Shown here one piece after another: positions 48,501 through 60,800 of a DNA stretch of 64,000 nucleotides. Below the pieces are notes generated by a model. The model was not told the DNA's origin. It saw only the letters and a program-made list of their open reading frames with translations, and searched no databases. The translations under genes and the position numbers were made by a program. The stretch lies in assembly GCF_028453695.1 (NCBI RefSeq), contig NC_135781.1, forward strand, positions 12,461,640 through 12,525,639, given 5' to 3'. Source of the DNA: Augochlora pura (taxonomy: Eukaryota; Arthropoda; Insecta; Hymenoptera; Halictidae). The stretch's first letter is position 1, and each line of letters begins with the position of its first letter.

Positions 48501-50097
48501 GCTGGAGGCACTTCCTTCTCGTTACGAAATATCCAAGAAACGACGAAATATGGATTCGTGCTCTTCAATTTCGAACGCGTCGATTCGCAAAGCAGTCTAT
48601 TTGAAATATATAAAACTTCATACTATTTCATTTTATTAAAAATAATTTTTCACTATTAGTACATTCCTAAACTAGTATTAAACTAAATTCAACTAAAATT
48701 CTATTGAGAAACCTACCGTTTTATAATTAAAATCTCTAGTACCATTAGAAGGTTAAAAATACCTCTGCTGTCCAAAATATTGTTTCAATTGCTGTTGCAT
48801 TATTACTATCAATGTACTATTTTATAATATTTGTAGTTTCTTTGGTCACCGTTTAAGTATCTTAGTACAGTAACAATTTTATAAAAAGGTTATGACGTAA
48901 TAAATATGACTGAATAAATTGATATTCTTGATCATTTTCGCTGTTTCATCTGACTTTTGGCCACGATGTTTCCGGCGTTGATGTCGGCGTTACCCGAGCC
49001 AGACAATATATCAAGCAGGTAGAAATGCGGCGACATAACGGCTTATTCATGCGCAGGGATCACCAACGGGCTTCTCGTACGACGAGCTTGCAAGCTCGAG
49101 GAATTACGTACGTGGACGACGCCTTAACGACCTGCCTCCCTGTGGTCCGACTCAGGATTTCACGGGATTCGTTAAAAGCCACGTTAACGTTCGTTTCATC
49201 GTCGTACGACCACGAACGCCCTTTTTCTCCTAAAGATTTGACAAGGGTTCTGGGAACTTGTTGCTTACGATTCAACAGCTAACTTCATTGCCGGCTCCAT
49301 TATACAACACATTAAACACCGCATTCTTAAATCCATCTAAACGGTATCCGCCCCTCCCCCCCTCTGCCCCGTAATTTATAGAATTTGCTAATATTTTCTC
49401 GCAGTCGAATGGTTAGAGGCTAATGAAAGTTTCACATCCTGGACTGTTTGAATTTCCTAAACTGTATTTCGAGACCAAACTCAAACAACTCGAAAACTCC
49501 GGCAGCAGTCTTCACCTTCTGCGCCGCGGAAACTCTGAAACGCACGAACTTCCATTCACTTTTATCAAAATTTCAAGCGTCCACAAAACCCCGCGGGGTC
49601 AGGAATTCTTCAATAAAAACATGACGCGGCATCAAATATTCATTATTGGCCGCGGTCCGATGGAGACCGATTCGCCTCGCGGAGAATCAAACAACAACCG
49701 AAAAATAAAAGCGAACGGTTCCGCGCGGAGGCACGCCGAGATTTATGACGGTTGATTCCCGTTCGTCTTGCGTCCAGGATCGATTCGGGGAGGGGCAAGA
49801 GGAGAGTCGAAGCTCTCCTGATCAGAAGCCATCTTTCCCTTCGCGGCATACACGGGCCACGACTTTCCAGCGACGTGGCTGCGAAACTTTCCCGAATATC
49901 GGATTGACGTATCGCCGTGAAAATAGCGCGACGAGTAAACAACCGATACGTATTCGCATCACACGAAACATCCCAAGGGATGTCCGTATTCTGAACGCAT
50001 TCACGTGTTCCGCCAGCTGCAGAAGCGAAAACAGAAAAGAGATGGGACTTTGCTGGACATGGTCGAGATCAAATTCACAGGAAAAGCATCCTTGCAC
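42562..50097. other. No gene seen
   Basis: CpG-rich blocks lie at about 45390-46120 and 49020-50050, separated by AT-rich DNA. No domain is visible in any frame. The frame at 46803-47036 begins with a hydrophobic run but is set in AT-rich sequence. Confidence 0.55.
47133..47161. repeat. Perfect 9-bp inverted repeat
   Basis: GATAACAGC and GCTGTTATC are separated by 11 nt. It is too short for a microRNA precursor; it could be a binding site or chance. Confidence 0.7.
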
Positions 50098-50375
50098 ACA
50101 TTTGTCTGATAAAGAAGTCTTAAATGTTATACTTTATCATTAATTGTTGTATGAAGCGTTACTAGAAGCGCTCTTTGCTTGAATGAATAATAAGAGATTA
50201 AGCATATACATACAAACTAAAAGTATTCTCTGTGTGAAATAACTTCCAGTACTAATTTACATTGTCGAGAAATTCATTTCTCTGCTCCTGGTAATTTCTT
50301 TTTAATGAATAGGTGTTGAGGACTCGTCAGATGTATGGTAAAGATCCTCTGAATATTGCACTTGGTGCCTACTAA

Positions 50376-50387
50376 CTCGAAGGACCA
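50376..50387 (-). other. Primer-binding-site core of the remnant element
   Basis: On the minus strand TGGTCCTTCGAG lies 5 nt downstream of the LTR end. It is identical over 12 nt to the start of the tRNA-Tyr-type site at 29379-29395, then diverges (TTAG instead of CCGG). Confidence 0.6.
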
Positions 50388-50392
50388 CCCAC

Positions 50393-51054
50393 TGTTGTGG
50401 GACTAAATGAGTGACTTTATTTGTATCGCGCGACCTAACTGTTACGCGTATCTCTCTGTATATTCTGTGCTGTACTGTTAAGCTATGACGTGTACTGTTT
50501 GAAGCTATAATCTATTCTATCTGAAGCTCAGGTCTATTCTTTTTGAAGCTCTGGTCAATTCTTTTTGAAGCTCTGATCTATTCTTTTTGAAGCTCTGATC
50601 TTTTCCGATTTTCGCGACATTTCTCTCTCAACCCCTCTTTTGGGCCTTAAGTCTCCTCCCTTTCCCGGAATCGAGGGAAACCTGGCCATTCCTTCCAATG
50701 TGCCCGAAGCACGTTGTCTGTGGTGGGGATGACTGGGCGGGCCGCTTGCACTCGCGGGTGGACGAGTGTTTGGCAACGCGTGGAAATTCGAGCTGGCCAG
50801 TATCGCCGATACCGATACCTGGCGGCCGATTCCTTTTTCCTTAGTCTTGGGACCTTATGGCTGGGCTTCTTGGACCTGTGAGACTAAATGATGGCATGAC
50901 CTTCATCATCCTGAAATCTATTTAATTTTATGTGCCACGTGTCGGCTGCGGACCGGTCCGCTAAAGAGACTGCAATAACCCTAAACGAATTGCTGAAAAA
51001 CTTACAGATATTCGGCCATACCATAAAGTCATTTCTAAATCTCTTGCCTTAACA
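50393..51054 (-). repeat. Complete LTR of the BEL-like remnant
   Basis: The 662-bp sequence has TGTTGTGG...CCTTAACA ends. It includes a 22-bp tandem array at 50501-50606 and shares the 10-mer GGGCCTTAAG with the BEL LTRs. That sharing alone is weak evidence of relationship. The small minus-strand frame at 50555-50776 lies wholly inside the LTR and is not considered a gene. Confidence 0.65.
50501..50606. repeat. 22-bp tandem repeat, four units plus a partial
   Basis: Units start at 50501, 50523, 50545 and 50567, with a partial unit from 50589. The later ones follow GAAGCTCTGRTCWATTCTTT plus TT. The array lies within the LTR of the 50-kb remnant. Its period equals that of the unrelated-sequence array in the BEL LTR at 24.0 kb. 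Confidence 0.9.
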
Positions 51055-51160
51055 ATATGTATTGTAGAATTTCTTATTCCACGTTCGTTGAATTGATGTA
51101 TATTACACATTTGTAGCTTCCAAGGCCCGGCACGAGGCAATTCTAGCTGCCGAGGCTTTT

Positions 51161-51476
51161 ACATTTGTCCCATAAAGAAATATTAAATGTTATGCTTTAC
51201 TATGAATTGTTGTAAGCAGTGATATTAGAAATATTCTTTGCTTGACTGATCAATAAAAGATTAAGCGTATTCATACATACTAAAACTGTTCTCTATGCAA
51301 AATAACTTCCAACATTGACTGCCATTGTCGAGAATTGCATTTCTTTGCTACTGGTAATTTCTTTTTAATGAATGTGTATTGTAGAATTTCTTATTGTACA
51401 TTCGTTGAATTAATGTATATTAGAGATTTGTAGCTTGGAAGGCCCGGCATTAGCCAATTCTAACTATCGTGGTTTT
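51161..51476. repeat. Tandem duplication, unit B (uninterrupted)
   Basis: This is the second copy of the roughly 315-bp unit and abuts unit A directly. It reads straight through the position at which unit A is interrupted (AATGAATGTGTATTG at about 51374-51388), so it serves as an internal empty-site control for the LTR insertion. No gene is visible. Confidence 0.85.
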
Positions 51477-51736
51477 CAGGTATAAGCTGTATCTTCCTGG
51501 AATTATTTTCTAAACTAATCGCTTCATCAGGGAATTTTAATTGTTCAAATGACTAGTTAAAAATCCTTTGATTGGTAAGCACCGAATTGGAACGTGAACA
51601 AGCTCCACTGTATTAACAGTTAGCTATGTTTAACGAGTATATTCATCATAGAAAAGTGGCTACTTATGTTGTAATTTTAGTGAAAAAGTCATCTCTTGGT
51701 TCTCAGGACACATAGAGGCGCACCACAGCTAACTGT

Positions 51737-51999
51737 TTAACCCCCTGCACTATCGCTCCTTTCATGCTGTGACGATTAGCACTTATTCGTACTTAATAAT
51801 TTTCCTAATACGATCAAACTATTTTTTTCCCTATATTGTCTTTATTTATCTTCGTTTCTATACTTTGATAACAGAAGAAATTATTTTCGCTTCGACGTAG
51901 AAGAAATTAATAATATTCATATTTAGTAGCCCTTGCATAAAATCTTCACCACGAGTTTGACTCGTTATTATTATATTATGTTATAATGCAAGGGGTTAA
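51737..51999. mobile_element. TTAA-flanked piggyBac-like MITE (copy 3)
   Basis: The 255-bp body, 51741-51995, begins CCCCCTGCA and ends TGCAAGGGG, which match in 8 of 9 positions as an inverted repeat. TTAA lies at both ends (51737-51740, 51996-51999). The interior is AT-rich and non-coding and resembles copy 2 near the left end. It lies about 260 bp right of the duplicated block at 50.1-51.5 kb. Confidence 0.78.
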
Positions 52000-52964
52000 A
52001 TTAAATACCACCAGGTACATTAAATGTACACTAATGTAAGTAAAAATAATTTTTTAATAGGATATTAGTAACAATATCTTCGCAGTTGTAACACAGCCTG
52101 GGAGAATGTGTACTGCAGGTTCGAAAACGCCAAGTTAATAAAATGGCTTCTGCATCCTAACAAGTCATTACAAACTGGAACAGTAAAAGCCAAATGTGTT
52201 AAACTCTCGTATTTGGAGTAACAGAATGAAAAATAGGGTCAAAACACACAACACGCACACGTGCACACAACAAAACAGCACTGAATGAAAGTTGAAGGTC
52301 GAGGTGCTTGAACGCAAAATAGCTGGCAACGGCGAAGACCAGTGCGAAATATCCGAAACAAGTTGAAAATGAAACTTTCCGCGATAATGTGGCTTTGAAC
52401 TTTGTTTCCCCGTCCCCGATAAGTCGATTTCAGCCTGTTGACGTGCAAAAAGGTAAAAATTGAAAAGAGGGAGCGGGAAAGTTTCGCTCGAATTTCTTTG
52501 GCCCTGTTAAAGTTCGCTGGCCAGAACCTAGTTGTTCCAGCGGGAGGGACACCGTGTTCGTTGACAATTGAAAGAAGAAGTTTCGACCAAGTTCGCGTGG
52601 CGAACCGCTTAATCGCGAGCGGCCTCTATGTACGCCAGGCGACGCGACGCGAGGCGAGGCGAGGCGAGGCAAGCCTCCCGCAACTATGCACGCAAAATAT
52701 TCCAGTTAGGGAAAACGCGCCTTCGAAACTTCTGCCCAGAGAAACTTGCATTCAAACTCATAGTTCAACGTTCTGTTGAGTGTGTTCAAAGTAAACTAGT
52801 ACCGGGTCACCGGTAAGTCTCGAAACTATCGTCGGATTCAATGTCAGTGGAATAGATTTGCCGAGCACATCAACTAACGCGGTTAAGAAACAATCGCGTC
52901 ACGTTATTGTCACAGGATACTATTTGGCGTTGTTCTCGAATGCCTACACCCATTACGGAACATA
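52000..52964. other. No confident gene; possible first-exon edge
   Basis: Moderately CpG-rich at 52380-52830 with a consensus plus-strand donor, CACCG|GTAAGTC, at about 52808-52818. No coding frame crosses it convincingly. Confidence 0.45.
52641..52670. repeat. Pentanucleotide repeat (GACGC)2(GAGGC)4
   Basis: Six consecutive 5-bp units, followed by AAGCC. Confidence 0.95.
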
Positions 52965-52995
52965 TTAGGTTGGGGAGAAAGAAATCCATTATTTT
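52965..52995 (+). repeat. mariner left terminal inverted repeat
   Basis: Roughly 31 bp beginning TTAGGTTGGGGA. It pairs with 54210-54240 with two mismatches and is preceded by the TA target dinucleotide. Confidence 0.9.
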
Positions 52996-53041
52996 TATGT
53001 GAACTTCAACACTTCATTTAACATGTTTCCGATTGTCCGAT

Positions 53042-54056
53042 TTAGGTCAAATATGCACCGTTTTGTTCTATAATTTGTTGCCATTTTAATGGTACCTTCA
53101 TAATGCCTTTCTCGATGAAGTCTTGGCCCCAATTAGCGAAAAACTCTTGTAATCGACTTTCACAATCTTCTCTCGATGCCAATTGCGTATCACAAATAAA
53201 GTTTTGCAATGCAAGATAGACATGGTAATCGCCTGGTTTCAAGTCTGGACTATATGGTGGATGCATCAAAACGTTCCAGCCAAGCTCCTGAATTTTCTGA
53301 CGAGTCACTATAGACATGTGTGGCCTGGCGTTATCTTGATGGCACACAACAGCTCTCCAGCTGGCTAATTCTGGTCGTTTCTGGTCAATCGCTAGCTTCA
53401 AACGGTCCAGTTGTTGACAGTGGAGATCCGAATTTAGTATTTGAACATATGAAAGCAACACGTAATAAATGATTCCTTTCCAGTCCCACCAAATGCACAG
53501 CAGAACCTTCTTGACCATTACTCCTGGTTTGGCCACCGTCTGACTGCTTCACCAGGCATAAACCTTTTCGCACAATATTGTCGTATGCAATCGATTTCTC
53601 ATCCCCAGTCAGCATGCATTCAAGGAATAGGTCGATCTCATTCCGTTTGGCCAAGGCATCACAGTTAGAAATTCGAACCATCATGGTTTTTTGTGTTAAT
53701 TGATGTAGTACCCAAATGTCGAACTTCTTTTTAAATCCAGTTTTATGCAAATGGTTTAAAACCGTTTCATGGTCGATCTTTAGCTCCTGGGCAATGCTAC
53801 GACTGCTAACATGCCGGTCAACTAGGATTATTTCTGTGATTTTGTCAACATTTTCTACGACAGGCCTACGAGGCGTGTACGAGGCGCATCTTTAACATCA
53901 GAAATACCTGAACGGAATCGACGAAACTAAAATTGCGCGTTATTGATTGTTACAGTATCGGGACCATAAACACCATTCACAATTCCAGCCGCTTGGCTCG
54001 CATTTTCGCCTTTATCAAAGAAAAATGTACCGATTTTTCTCTATGTTGACTTCCAT
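53042..54056 (-). pseudogene. mariner transposase pseudogene
   Basis: A start codon at 54056 and a stop at 53042-53044 span about 338 codons, close to the usual length near 345 aa. The reading shifts between frames. The N-terminal part hits an in-frame TGA after 13 codons. The HTH region continues in another frame to about 53750. A 121-codon block (53385-53750) carries TGDEKSIAYDN, where Ser replaces the usual Trp next to the first catalytic Asp. A 164-codon block (53042-53536) carries CHQDNARPH and HPPYSPDLKPGDYH, with exactly 34 residues between the second and third Asp. All three catalytic Asp codons survive, but at least two frameshifts and one stop separate the parts. It is a dead gene within intact termini. 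Confidence 0.92.
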
Positions 54057-54209
54057 TTTTAACATCCTGTAGCTCGCAACTGAATGGACCAAACAAAAAA
54101 CGAAAAAAGAATTTTTGTAGTGCGAAATGTCACCTTTCCAACGAACATAAATCTGAAATTGTTTGATCGATACTTTAACAGATATTGATCACTACAGCCG
54201 TCTACCGAA

Positions 54210-54240
54210 AAAATAATGGATTTCTTTTTCCCCAAACTAA
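54210..54240 (-). repeat. mariner right terminal inverted repeat
   Basis: It ends CCCCAAACTAA, followed by TA. It is the inverted partner of 52965-52995. Confidence 0.9.
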
Positions 54241-57200
54241 TATTTTCATTCTGTTCGCTGAGTTTTGCAATTTCAGGCTCTAGTAATGTTTGTAACGTCT
54301 CTTGCTGTTTGGAAATAAATTACGATACGTACGCTTCTTTATTCATTCTAAAAAATAGGACGATTTATAATGGTATCATAGTGTAGTGACGCGTCGCGAC
54401 GACGTCGTCGCCACAATTGCAATCGCGTGGAACAGAAATTTTCAAGCGCGTCGCAAAGTTTCAACGAGGAATTAAGCGTCTACGATCTGTAACTTGATTG
54501 GCTTCTATCCACAGCCCTATGCGAAGTCCGTGTGACTAATTTAAAGCTGGCAAACACGGTAATGCGACGAGCCGCGTACAGAAAAGCGGCTCTAAATGTC
54601 ATTACCTTGTCGTCAACGCGGAACGCTTCGAGTTTCTCCGTGTCGCCGGCGCGTTTATGGACAAAATAAATATTTTATTTCCATATTTTGGCGGAACTAG
54701 TCGATAAATTATTCGAGGGATCGTGCTCGTTCGAGCGGGACACGATTCGCGGAGTCAATTTTATTTCCCGAAGAAATTCAATATTCGGGGATTGAAGGCG
54801 GAAAAAAAGAGGAACGTTGTCGAACATTAAATTCTGTAACTCGTCATATTCAGACAACTCGTAAAATCCTTGCGGACAGTCAAATTCAACGGCAATTTTC
54901 CTAACGGCGCCATTACAGACGCACTTTCCGCGGGTTTACGAGCAGTTAACCGGAGGCGTCAAGAGGAAACAAGATTTATTGTCATCGGAACTGCGTATTT
55001 TTTTCGAACACTTAAGTGACACATCCTCCGCGACACTGATAACTACAATTACTAATTTTTTAATGTTTCAATTACAGATATTAAAGCCTCAATGGTAACA
55101 AATTATTTTTAACTGCATAAAATTGCAAATAGGGAAAATCGTCTTCAATCATTGTTTGCAAAAATCAACTGACAGGAAATTCGTCCTGCCGCGTTCCTGC
55201 AACGTTCCGTAACGCGTAAACGAGTGTTCCGTAACAAAAGTTATTGGAGGAACAGAAACGTTTACACAACCTGCAACACAGAAGATGGAACAAAACATTT
55301 AATTAACAAAGTTAAATAACAGACCAAATAGAGTTTAATGTGAGCGGAAAATAGCGATCGGTAGCATTGCTGTTCAACATTGAATTCTATTCCCACGATT
55401 TTCATTCACGTTTAAATCCTATAATTTGCAGCTTTCTATTTAAAACTCTTACATTAAATATACTCCGTAATGCTATACTTTTTTATATTTTCATCCTTGC
55501 TCTGAAATGTCGAGTCTGTCTATCACGCAATAATTAATATTTAACTCTAAATTTGCCAGTTTATTAGCTCACGACTGATAAAGTAACAGCAACCGGAAAA
55601 TCTTTTTCATCCGTGCTATCGGTGAATATCCTCGGCAATCGAGGAACGACATTACCCTCGTAATACATCGAACAGAATCTCGTGCCATCCGGTACATATG
55701 TACGCCCGTAATCGTCGGGCCGTCTAACGGGCTCGTTTTCCGTTCAGGCTGGGCATCAGAAAAATTGCTCGCCGCCAGGAGGACCGTATTAAGGAAGGGG
55801 GCTTGGATAGGCTGACCGCATTAGTTCCGGCTCGTATGTACAGGAGAGAAAGTGGAAGTAAAGGGCCGACTAATCATAAAGGACGCGGGAACGAAGTGAA
55901 TTAATCAATGGATTAAACGCGAACTACGTGAAACACGTGGAGTGGGACGGAATGGGACACAGTGGGATAGGGCGAGGATGAGGAGGGGGGAGATTCGAGG
56001 GGGCGTTTTGACGGGGGCTGGCGTAACCCTGACATCTCTCGTTTGTCACACAAATAACCGAGCATTTGGCGGGAATGTACCTACGGTCTACGCTCGATGG
56101 ACAAACTCCGCGGAGGATGACGAATCCCTACGGGGACCGTCTCGCTATTTCATCGGAACTTCCTTGTTTACTTGCCACGCTGGCAAAAGTATCGTTTGGG
56201 AACTCGATTACCGATATGCTGCCAAGCGAACTTCTCGTGGAATTTCTAAACTCGCCATTTTCATGCAAATTCCACGTTTTAAATCCGGAACCGTGAAAAG
56301 AATATTCGGCGTTCGATCGTTTCCTGTAGCCAGGGTTTACCGATTCCATAACAACATCCATCATAGTATCTGCTCTTAGAATGACCAGGAACGAAGGTTT
56401 AAATGTCTAACTTTCTTTAGGCTCTTAGACTGAGTTTAACAGAGACTAAAGTTAATGAAATTAACGCTAGAATCATGGCTTAATTAATATCTAAATAATC
56501 TGGATTATAGCTAAATTAATGTTTTATACGAAGTTATATTTTAACTCAAGCTGTTAAATTATTAATTGTGCCGTTTCGTAGGTTTATAGTCAGATTTATG
56601 CGAGATCCAACCGATTTCAAGTAAAAAGCAGCCACATAACTAATTTAATACTAACGTCATGAATGAGTAATGTAATACTATCAGAAATTAGTACTTTATT
56701 CTCTGATAATTCGCAGGAGTGAGAATAATTTCGAAGAATCTTATAGAAAAAACCCTGCAAAGAAACATCCAGTTAAAAATTAGGCGCGTTTGATCCTGTC
56801 AATTTTTGCTTTACTCTAATTGTTACGATACAGTTTCTGTAATAGGAATTCGAGTTTTATGAAAACAATGTGTATCGACGACCGAACCCTATCAGCGAAC
56901 GTGTTAGAAAAAGTAGTAACTAATGCACCATCTAAATCACTATCGCAGTTTAAAGTGCCGAAATCAATTTCGCCGAATGACAAAGGAGAACTTGCGTGTG
57001 ATTAGTCCCGGCGGAGTATCTCTCTTGCGGTTGATTCAGGGTTTGGTACTACGAATGGCGATACCTCGCCGTCTTCCAGCGAAACGGGGACGTAGGGTAC
57101 TGCAGCGGAGAGCCAAGAGAGATGAAGAGACCGAAACAGAGAGAAGGAGACTCGAGAATTCAATATGAAGCAACACCGCAACGTATCAAACATCCGTCGG

Positions 57201-57864
57201 TCCTCATCTTCCTCGTCTCTTATACCGTAGATCGTCTAGATACGCTCATATAGGAGATATCCGCAGTCGCACACACTGCCAATGAGCGGAGACGTCGGTG
57301 GCACGGTCTTTGATGGCAAAGTTTTCCATCCGGCAAACATCAGTCCGCGGAAATGGATCGAGCTTCTCGCGTACGCGGAGAGCCAAACACGACAGGAAGT
57401 TGCTTTTAATCGAAGAAAAAGGAAACGACGGGGGGTGCTATAGTCCGAAAGGGTAGCTTTCACGATCGTCGGAGCACCGTCAAAATTCCGGACAGCTTTC
57501 CAGCTCCTTTCGACGGCATTGTTTTCTGTTTTTACGTTCACTTTGTCTTCGAGGTCCATGCTCGCGAGATCTGTTTTTCCATGCATCGTGCTTTTAGAAG
57601 CAAATGCAACTAAGCCGGGATCCTGTAAAGCAACAAGAACGCTGAACGACTTCGCAATCCTATCAATATCGTACGGATTTGATACCAATGTGTGAATCTA
57701 TCTGTTGAGATCCAACGAGGCCTCAGAAATAAATCGCAACACTGATAGCACGAGAGAATAAGACGTTACAACCGGCAGGTTCTCACTCCTTCGACTAAGA
57801 GTATTATTCCGGGCACGCTTACAAATGAATTAGAACATTCGATAACTATCTCCCAACTCTATAC

Positions 57865-57880
57865 ATAAGTAAGTAAGTAG
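57865..57880. repeat. (AAGT)n short tetranucleotide repeat
   Basis: About three and a half AAGT units (TAAGTAAGTAAGTAGG). Confidence 0.85.
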
Positions 57881-60800
57881 GACAGAATCCAACGGGCGAA
57901 GAACATAATGCAATCAGAATCGACAAAACAGGACAAATAGCAAAAGCGGAAAGAAACAGGTTTGTCAACTATCAAAGATTAAATCAAGCATTCTAAATTC
58001 ATATCAACGAGATGTTGCGAATTTTCATTTTTGCCAATGATCCTTTAATACTCTTGCAATGCTACCATTAGATACTGAAAAATCAGACAAAAACTTTTAA
58101 TTTTTTCATTTTAAAGCTATATGAATGTTATCTTATTAAATTCAGTTTTATGAAATTTTAAGTGCATTTATTCCTTTACGCCATTTATTTTGATGACGAA
58201 GACTCCACGACCAAGCCAACATTTTATTTTCTCGAGAATCGTTTAAGCGTAACTAGTGAGCGGAGATTCGAAGTCCATTCATCACCGGACTAGATCTCAT
58301 AAATTATGGAGCAACCGGATCAAGGCGAAAAGTACTGTAACAGATGTTGGCCGTCGGTTCTGATCAAGGTCGACGGAGGGAAACGCGAGGAGCGCGAGAA
58401 GAGAACGGTCCAAGAAGACAAGGCCTGTCTAATAGCAGTAATGGCTAATAACCTTCGAATCTATCCATGCTAATGATCAATGCCCTCTCCGGTAGGAAAC
58501 CACTTGTACCTAACACGCTTAATACCCCGGCGAACTTGGCACTCAAGCCAAGTTTAGAGCCCGGCTAGGCAGAGGTGAGTCTAGTCGGAGTGCCAAGAAG
58601 ACACGCGTCACATTACCTATCCGCCACAGAGACAATCCCACAACGTGGGGCCAGTTGGAATCCAAACGAGACGAACAGACGAAGGTTTAAAGAGCTGGAA
58701 CGGGACGATAGGGTGCTGGCCAAAGGGAGACAGTGGAAACGGAAGGACAAAGTGAGACAAAGAAGCCGATAATGACGCCATCTGGCTCGCGTCGCGAAAC
58801 TTTCCAAGAGTTTTAATATTCCGCCGACGACAGCGTCAGAGCTTTCCTCTGTCGGGTTCGATGAAATAAAGACTGCCTCGCTTATTCCGACAATTCCTTT
58901 GTCCCTCGCGTCTGCATTCGCACGGAAGAGGATTAAAAGTCGATTGTTAAAGTACGAGCCTGTTTGAGGCGATCGATCGGAACCCGATGAGCCGGACTTT
59001 TATTATTATTTCTTCGTGGAAACAGGACGCATCTATCTGCGTTTGCAATTATTTACGGACAGCCGGCGAACGATAAATCATCCGCTGCTACGCAAGGGAT
59101 CCTCTCTGCCGTTGCTAGTCCCACTGAAGTGAAAATTTCTAACGCGCGCGACTCTGCAACCTAGACAGATTACTGCACGAACTTTCGTGTTAAGTGCAAC
59201 ATTAAGAACGATCTATAAAACGCAACGAAGAACGGTTTCTCTGCGGGAGAAACTTCAAGTATATCTCATTCTGTGCCGCGGCGTATTACGTTGCTCAAAA
59301 ATACATGCTCCTTTAACATATTTAATTCTTCGATCGCTGTTTGCAATAATCGAAGCGTATTACGTTTGATTCGTATAAAATATGCTATATCGTTCACGCC
59401 ATCTATGATTTGATTTCGGTAATTTTATTCAAACAAGTACCATCGAACAGAATAATCTTTGCATAAATTATCATTGTAACACTGTATCGTTTCCTCAATC
59501 ATGTTACGACGACGGAGTAAAAATCTGTCGTGTTTCGAATGAATTTTTAAGCGGCACAGGGGAGCTAATAGCCAGCGCCTTAATCGAACAGGGAAACGAG
59601 TTCGGGAGGCCCTCGGCGAGCGCGTGGGATCGTTCTTGAATCGCGAAGAGGAGGAACGAGGGAGAATCGGGGATTTTTAAGGACCGTCGAAATGACGGGC
59701 TGTCAAACGGCGGGCGGAAGGAAATTATTGAGCTAATTGCTGATAAGTTGCCAGCGAAACACTCGAGCCGAAGGTGATGGCGCTCGGCCGTCCAGGAGGA
59801 AAAGACAGAGGGGAGGGAGACGCGCTGCCGCAACAATCACCCAGAAGGAGAGTTTTTCCTCTTTTCCGCGGGAGACCCTCTCCCGCTTCTGTCCGCCTCT
59901 CCAGACAGAAATATGCGAAGCCGCGCGGGCCGACGGTCGAAAAGCTCGGACGCTTAATTGGACAAAGCCCCAACCTTACTTGGTGAGGGCCGAGCACTCA
60001 GCCTCGGTCGCAATATGCCAAAAAAAATATGTATACATAGATATATCTATATATGACTCACTTCTCGCAGAAGCTCGGGGTGCGTAAGAGTGGATGACAA
60101 TGCTGCCGGCCGGGGGTGGAAAAAGAATTAACAGCCTGGACAAAGAGCGAAATTCTAGATGAGGGCTTAGTTCGAGAACGTCTGATGGCTTTAGGCTGCG
60201 GCTCTGTTACCGAGACTACACCTGGACGACGTGTTCTCGATACTAATAGAGAGCGCCTGTTCGATCGATTCTTCGTACTGCAGAATAATTTCAAGAAAGT
60301 AATTTTAAATACAATAACGGTAATTGATAAAAGTACGTTCTTTACACTATAAAATAATTTTTATATTCCTGAGTATAATTTAATGGTCAGTAGAAGCGTG
60401 TTATGTACGACTTTCGTTTTGTAGAATTAGTGTTTTCGTTTAGAGTTAATTTGTGCATGCGCGAGGCATGATAAAACTCAAATGCGATGAATGGATCTTC
60501 TATACATATTATACTTGTAACAATGAGATGTGCGAAACATTATATGCAATAATTTCTGAGAATTGTTACTTCGTTTTCAGTTTATCGAAACTATATGGGT
60601 AACAAATAAATCATTTAGTCACTTCAGAAAATATTAAGTTTGCTAACGGAGCAAATTTTGTGAAACACTTTTCCCATTTCTGAACTCCGTAGTGATGGTT
60701 TTATACTAATCTATATGACTGTTTGGAACGGTCAAAGCTTCTTCCGAGTAACAAAGATTTCAAATCCATCTAGTTTAAAGACTCGTGTGTCCCCCGAGTG

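Larger units (their letters stand above)
50314..51054 (-). mobile_element. Remnant of a second BEL-like LTR element
   Basis: The 741-bp insertion runs TGTTGAGG...CCTTAACA and is flanked by ATAGG (50309-50313) and ATATG (51055-51059), a 5-bp duplication with one mismatch. Within it, CTCGAAGGACCA (50376-50387) is followed by a 5-nt spacer and then TGTTGTGG. This is the same primer-site core and the same spacing as in the BEL element at 29.4 kb. I infer a minus-strand element reduced to the first bases of its 3' LTR, a leader fragment with the primer-binding site, and a full 5' LTR (50393-51054). Reading the whole 741 bp as a solo LTR is the alternative. No coding sequence remains. Confidence 0.75.
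50098..51160. repeat. Tandem duplication, unit A (interrupted)
   Basis: Bases 50098-50313 plus 51060-51160 form one copy of a unit of about 315 bp whose second copy is 51161-51476. Shared stretches include GGTAATTTCTTTTTAATGAA, TGTCGAGAA, TGTATTGTAGAATTTCTTATT and AAGGCCCGGCA. The copies clearly diverge, so the duplication is old. The unit has no long open frame and I do not recognise it. The LTR-element remnant at 50314-51054 splits this copy. Confidence 0.85.
52965..54240 (-). mobile_element. mariner-family DNA transposon (inactive)
   Basis: The 1276-bp element is flanked by TA on both sides (52963-52964, 54241-54242). The left end starts TTAGGTTGGGGAGAAAGAAA. The reverse complement of the right end starts TTAGTTTGGGGAAAAAGAAA, and the match continues through TCCATTATTTT, with two mismatches over about 31 bp. 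Length, TA target and the D,D34D transposase motif place it in the mariner family. The coding region, on the minus strand, is broken, so this copy is not autonomous. Its ends could still be recognised by a transposase from a related copy. Confidence 0.93.
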
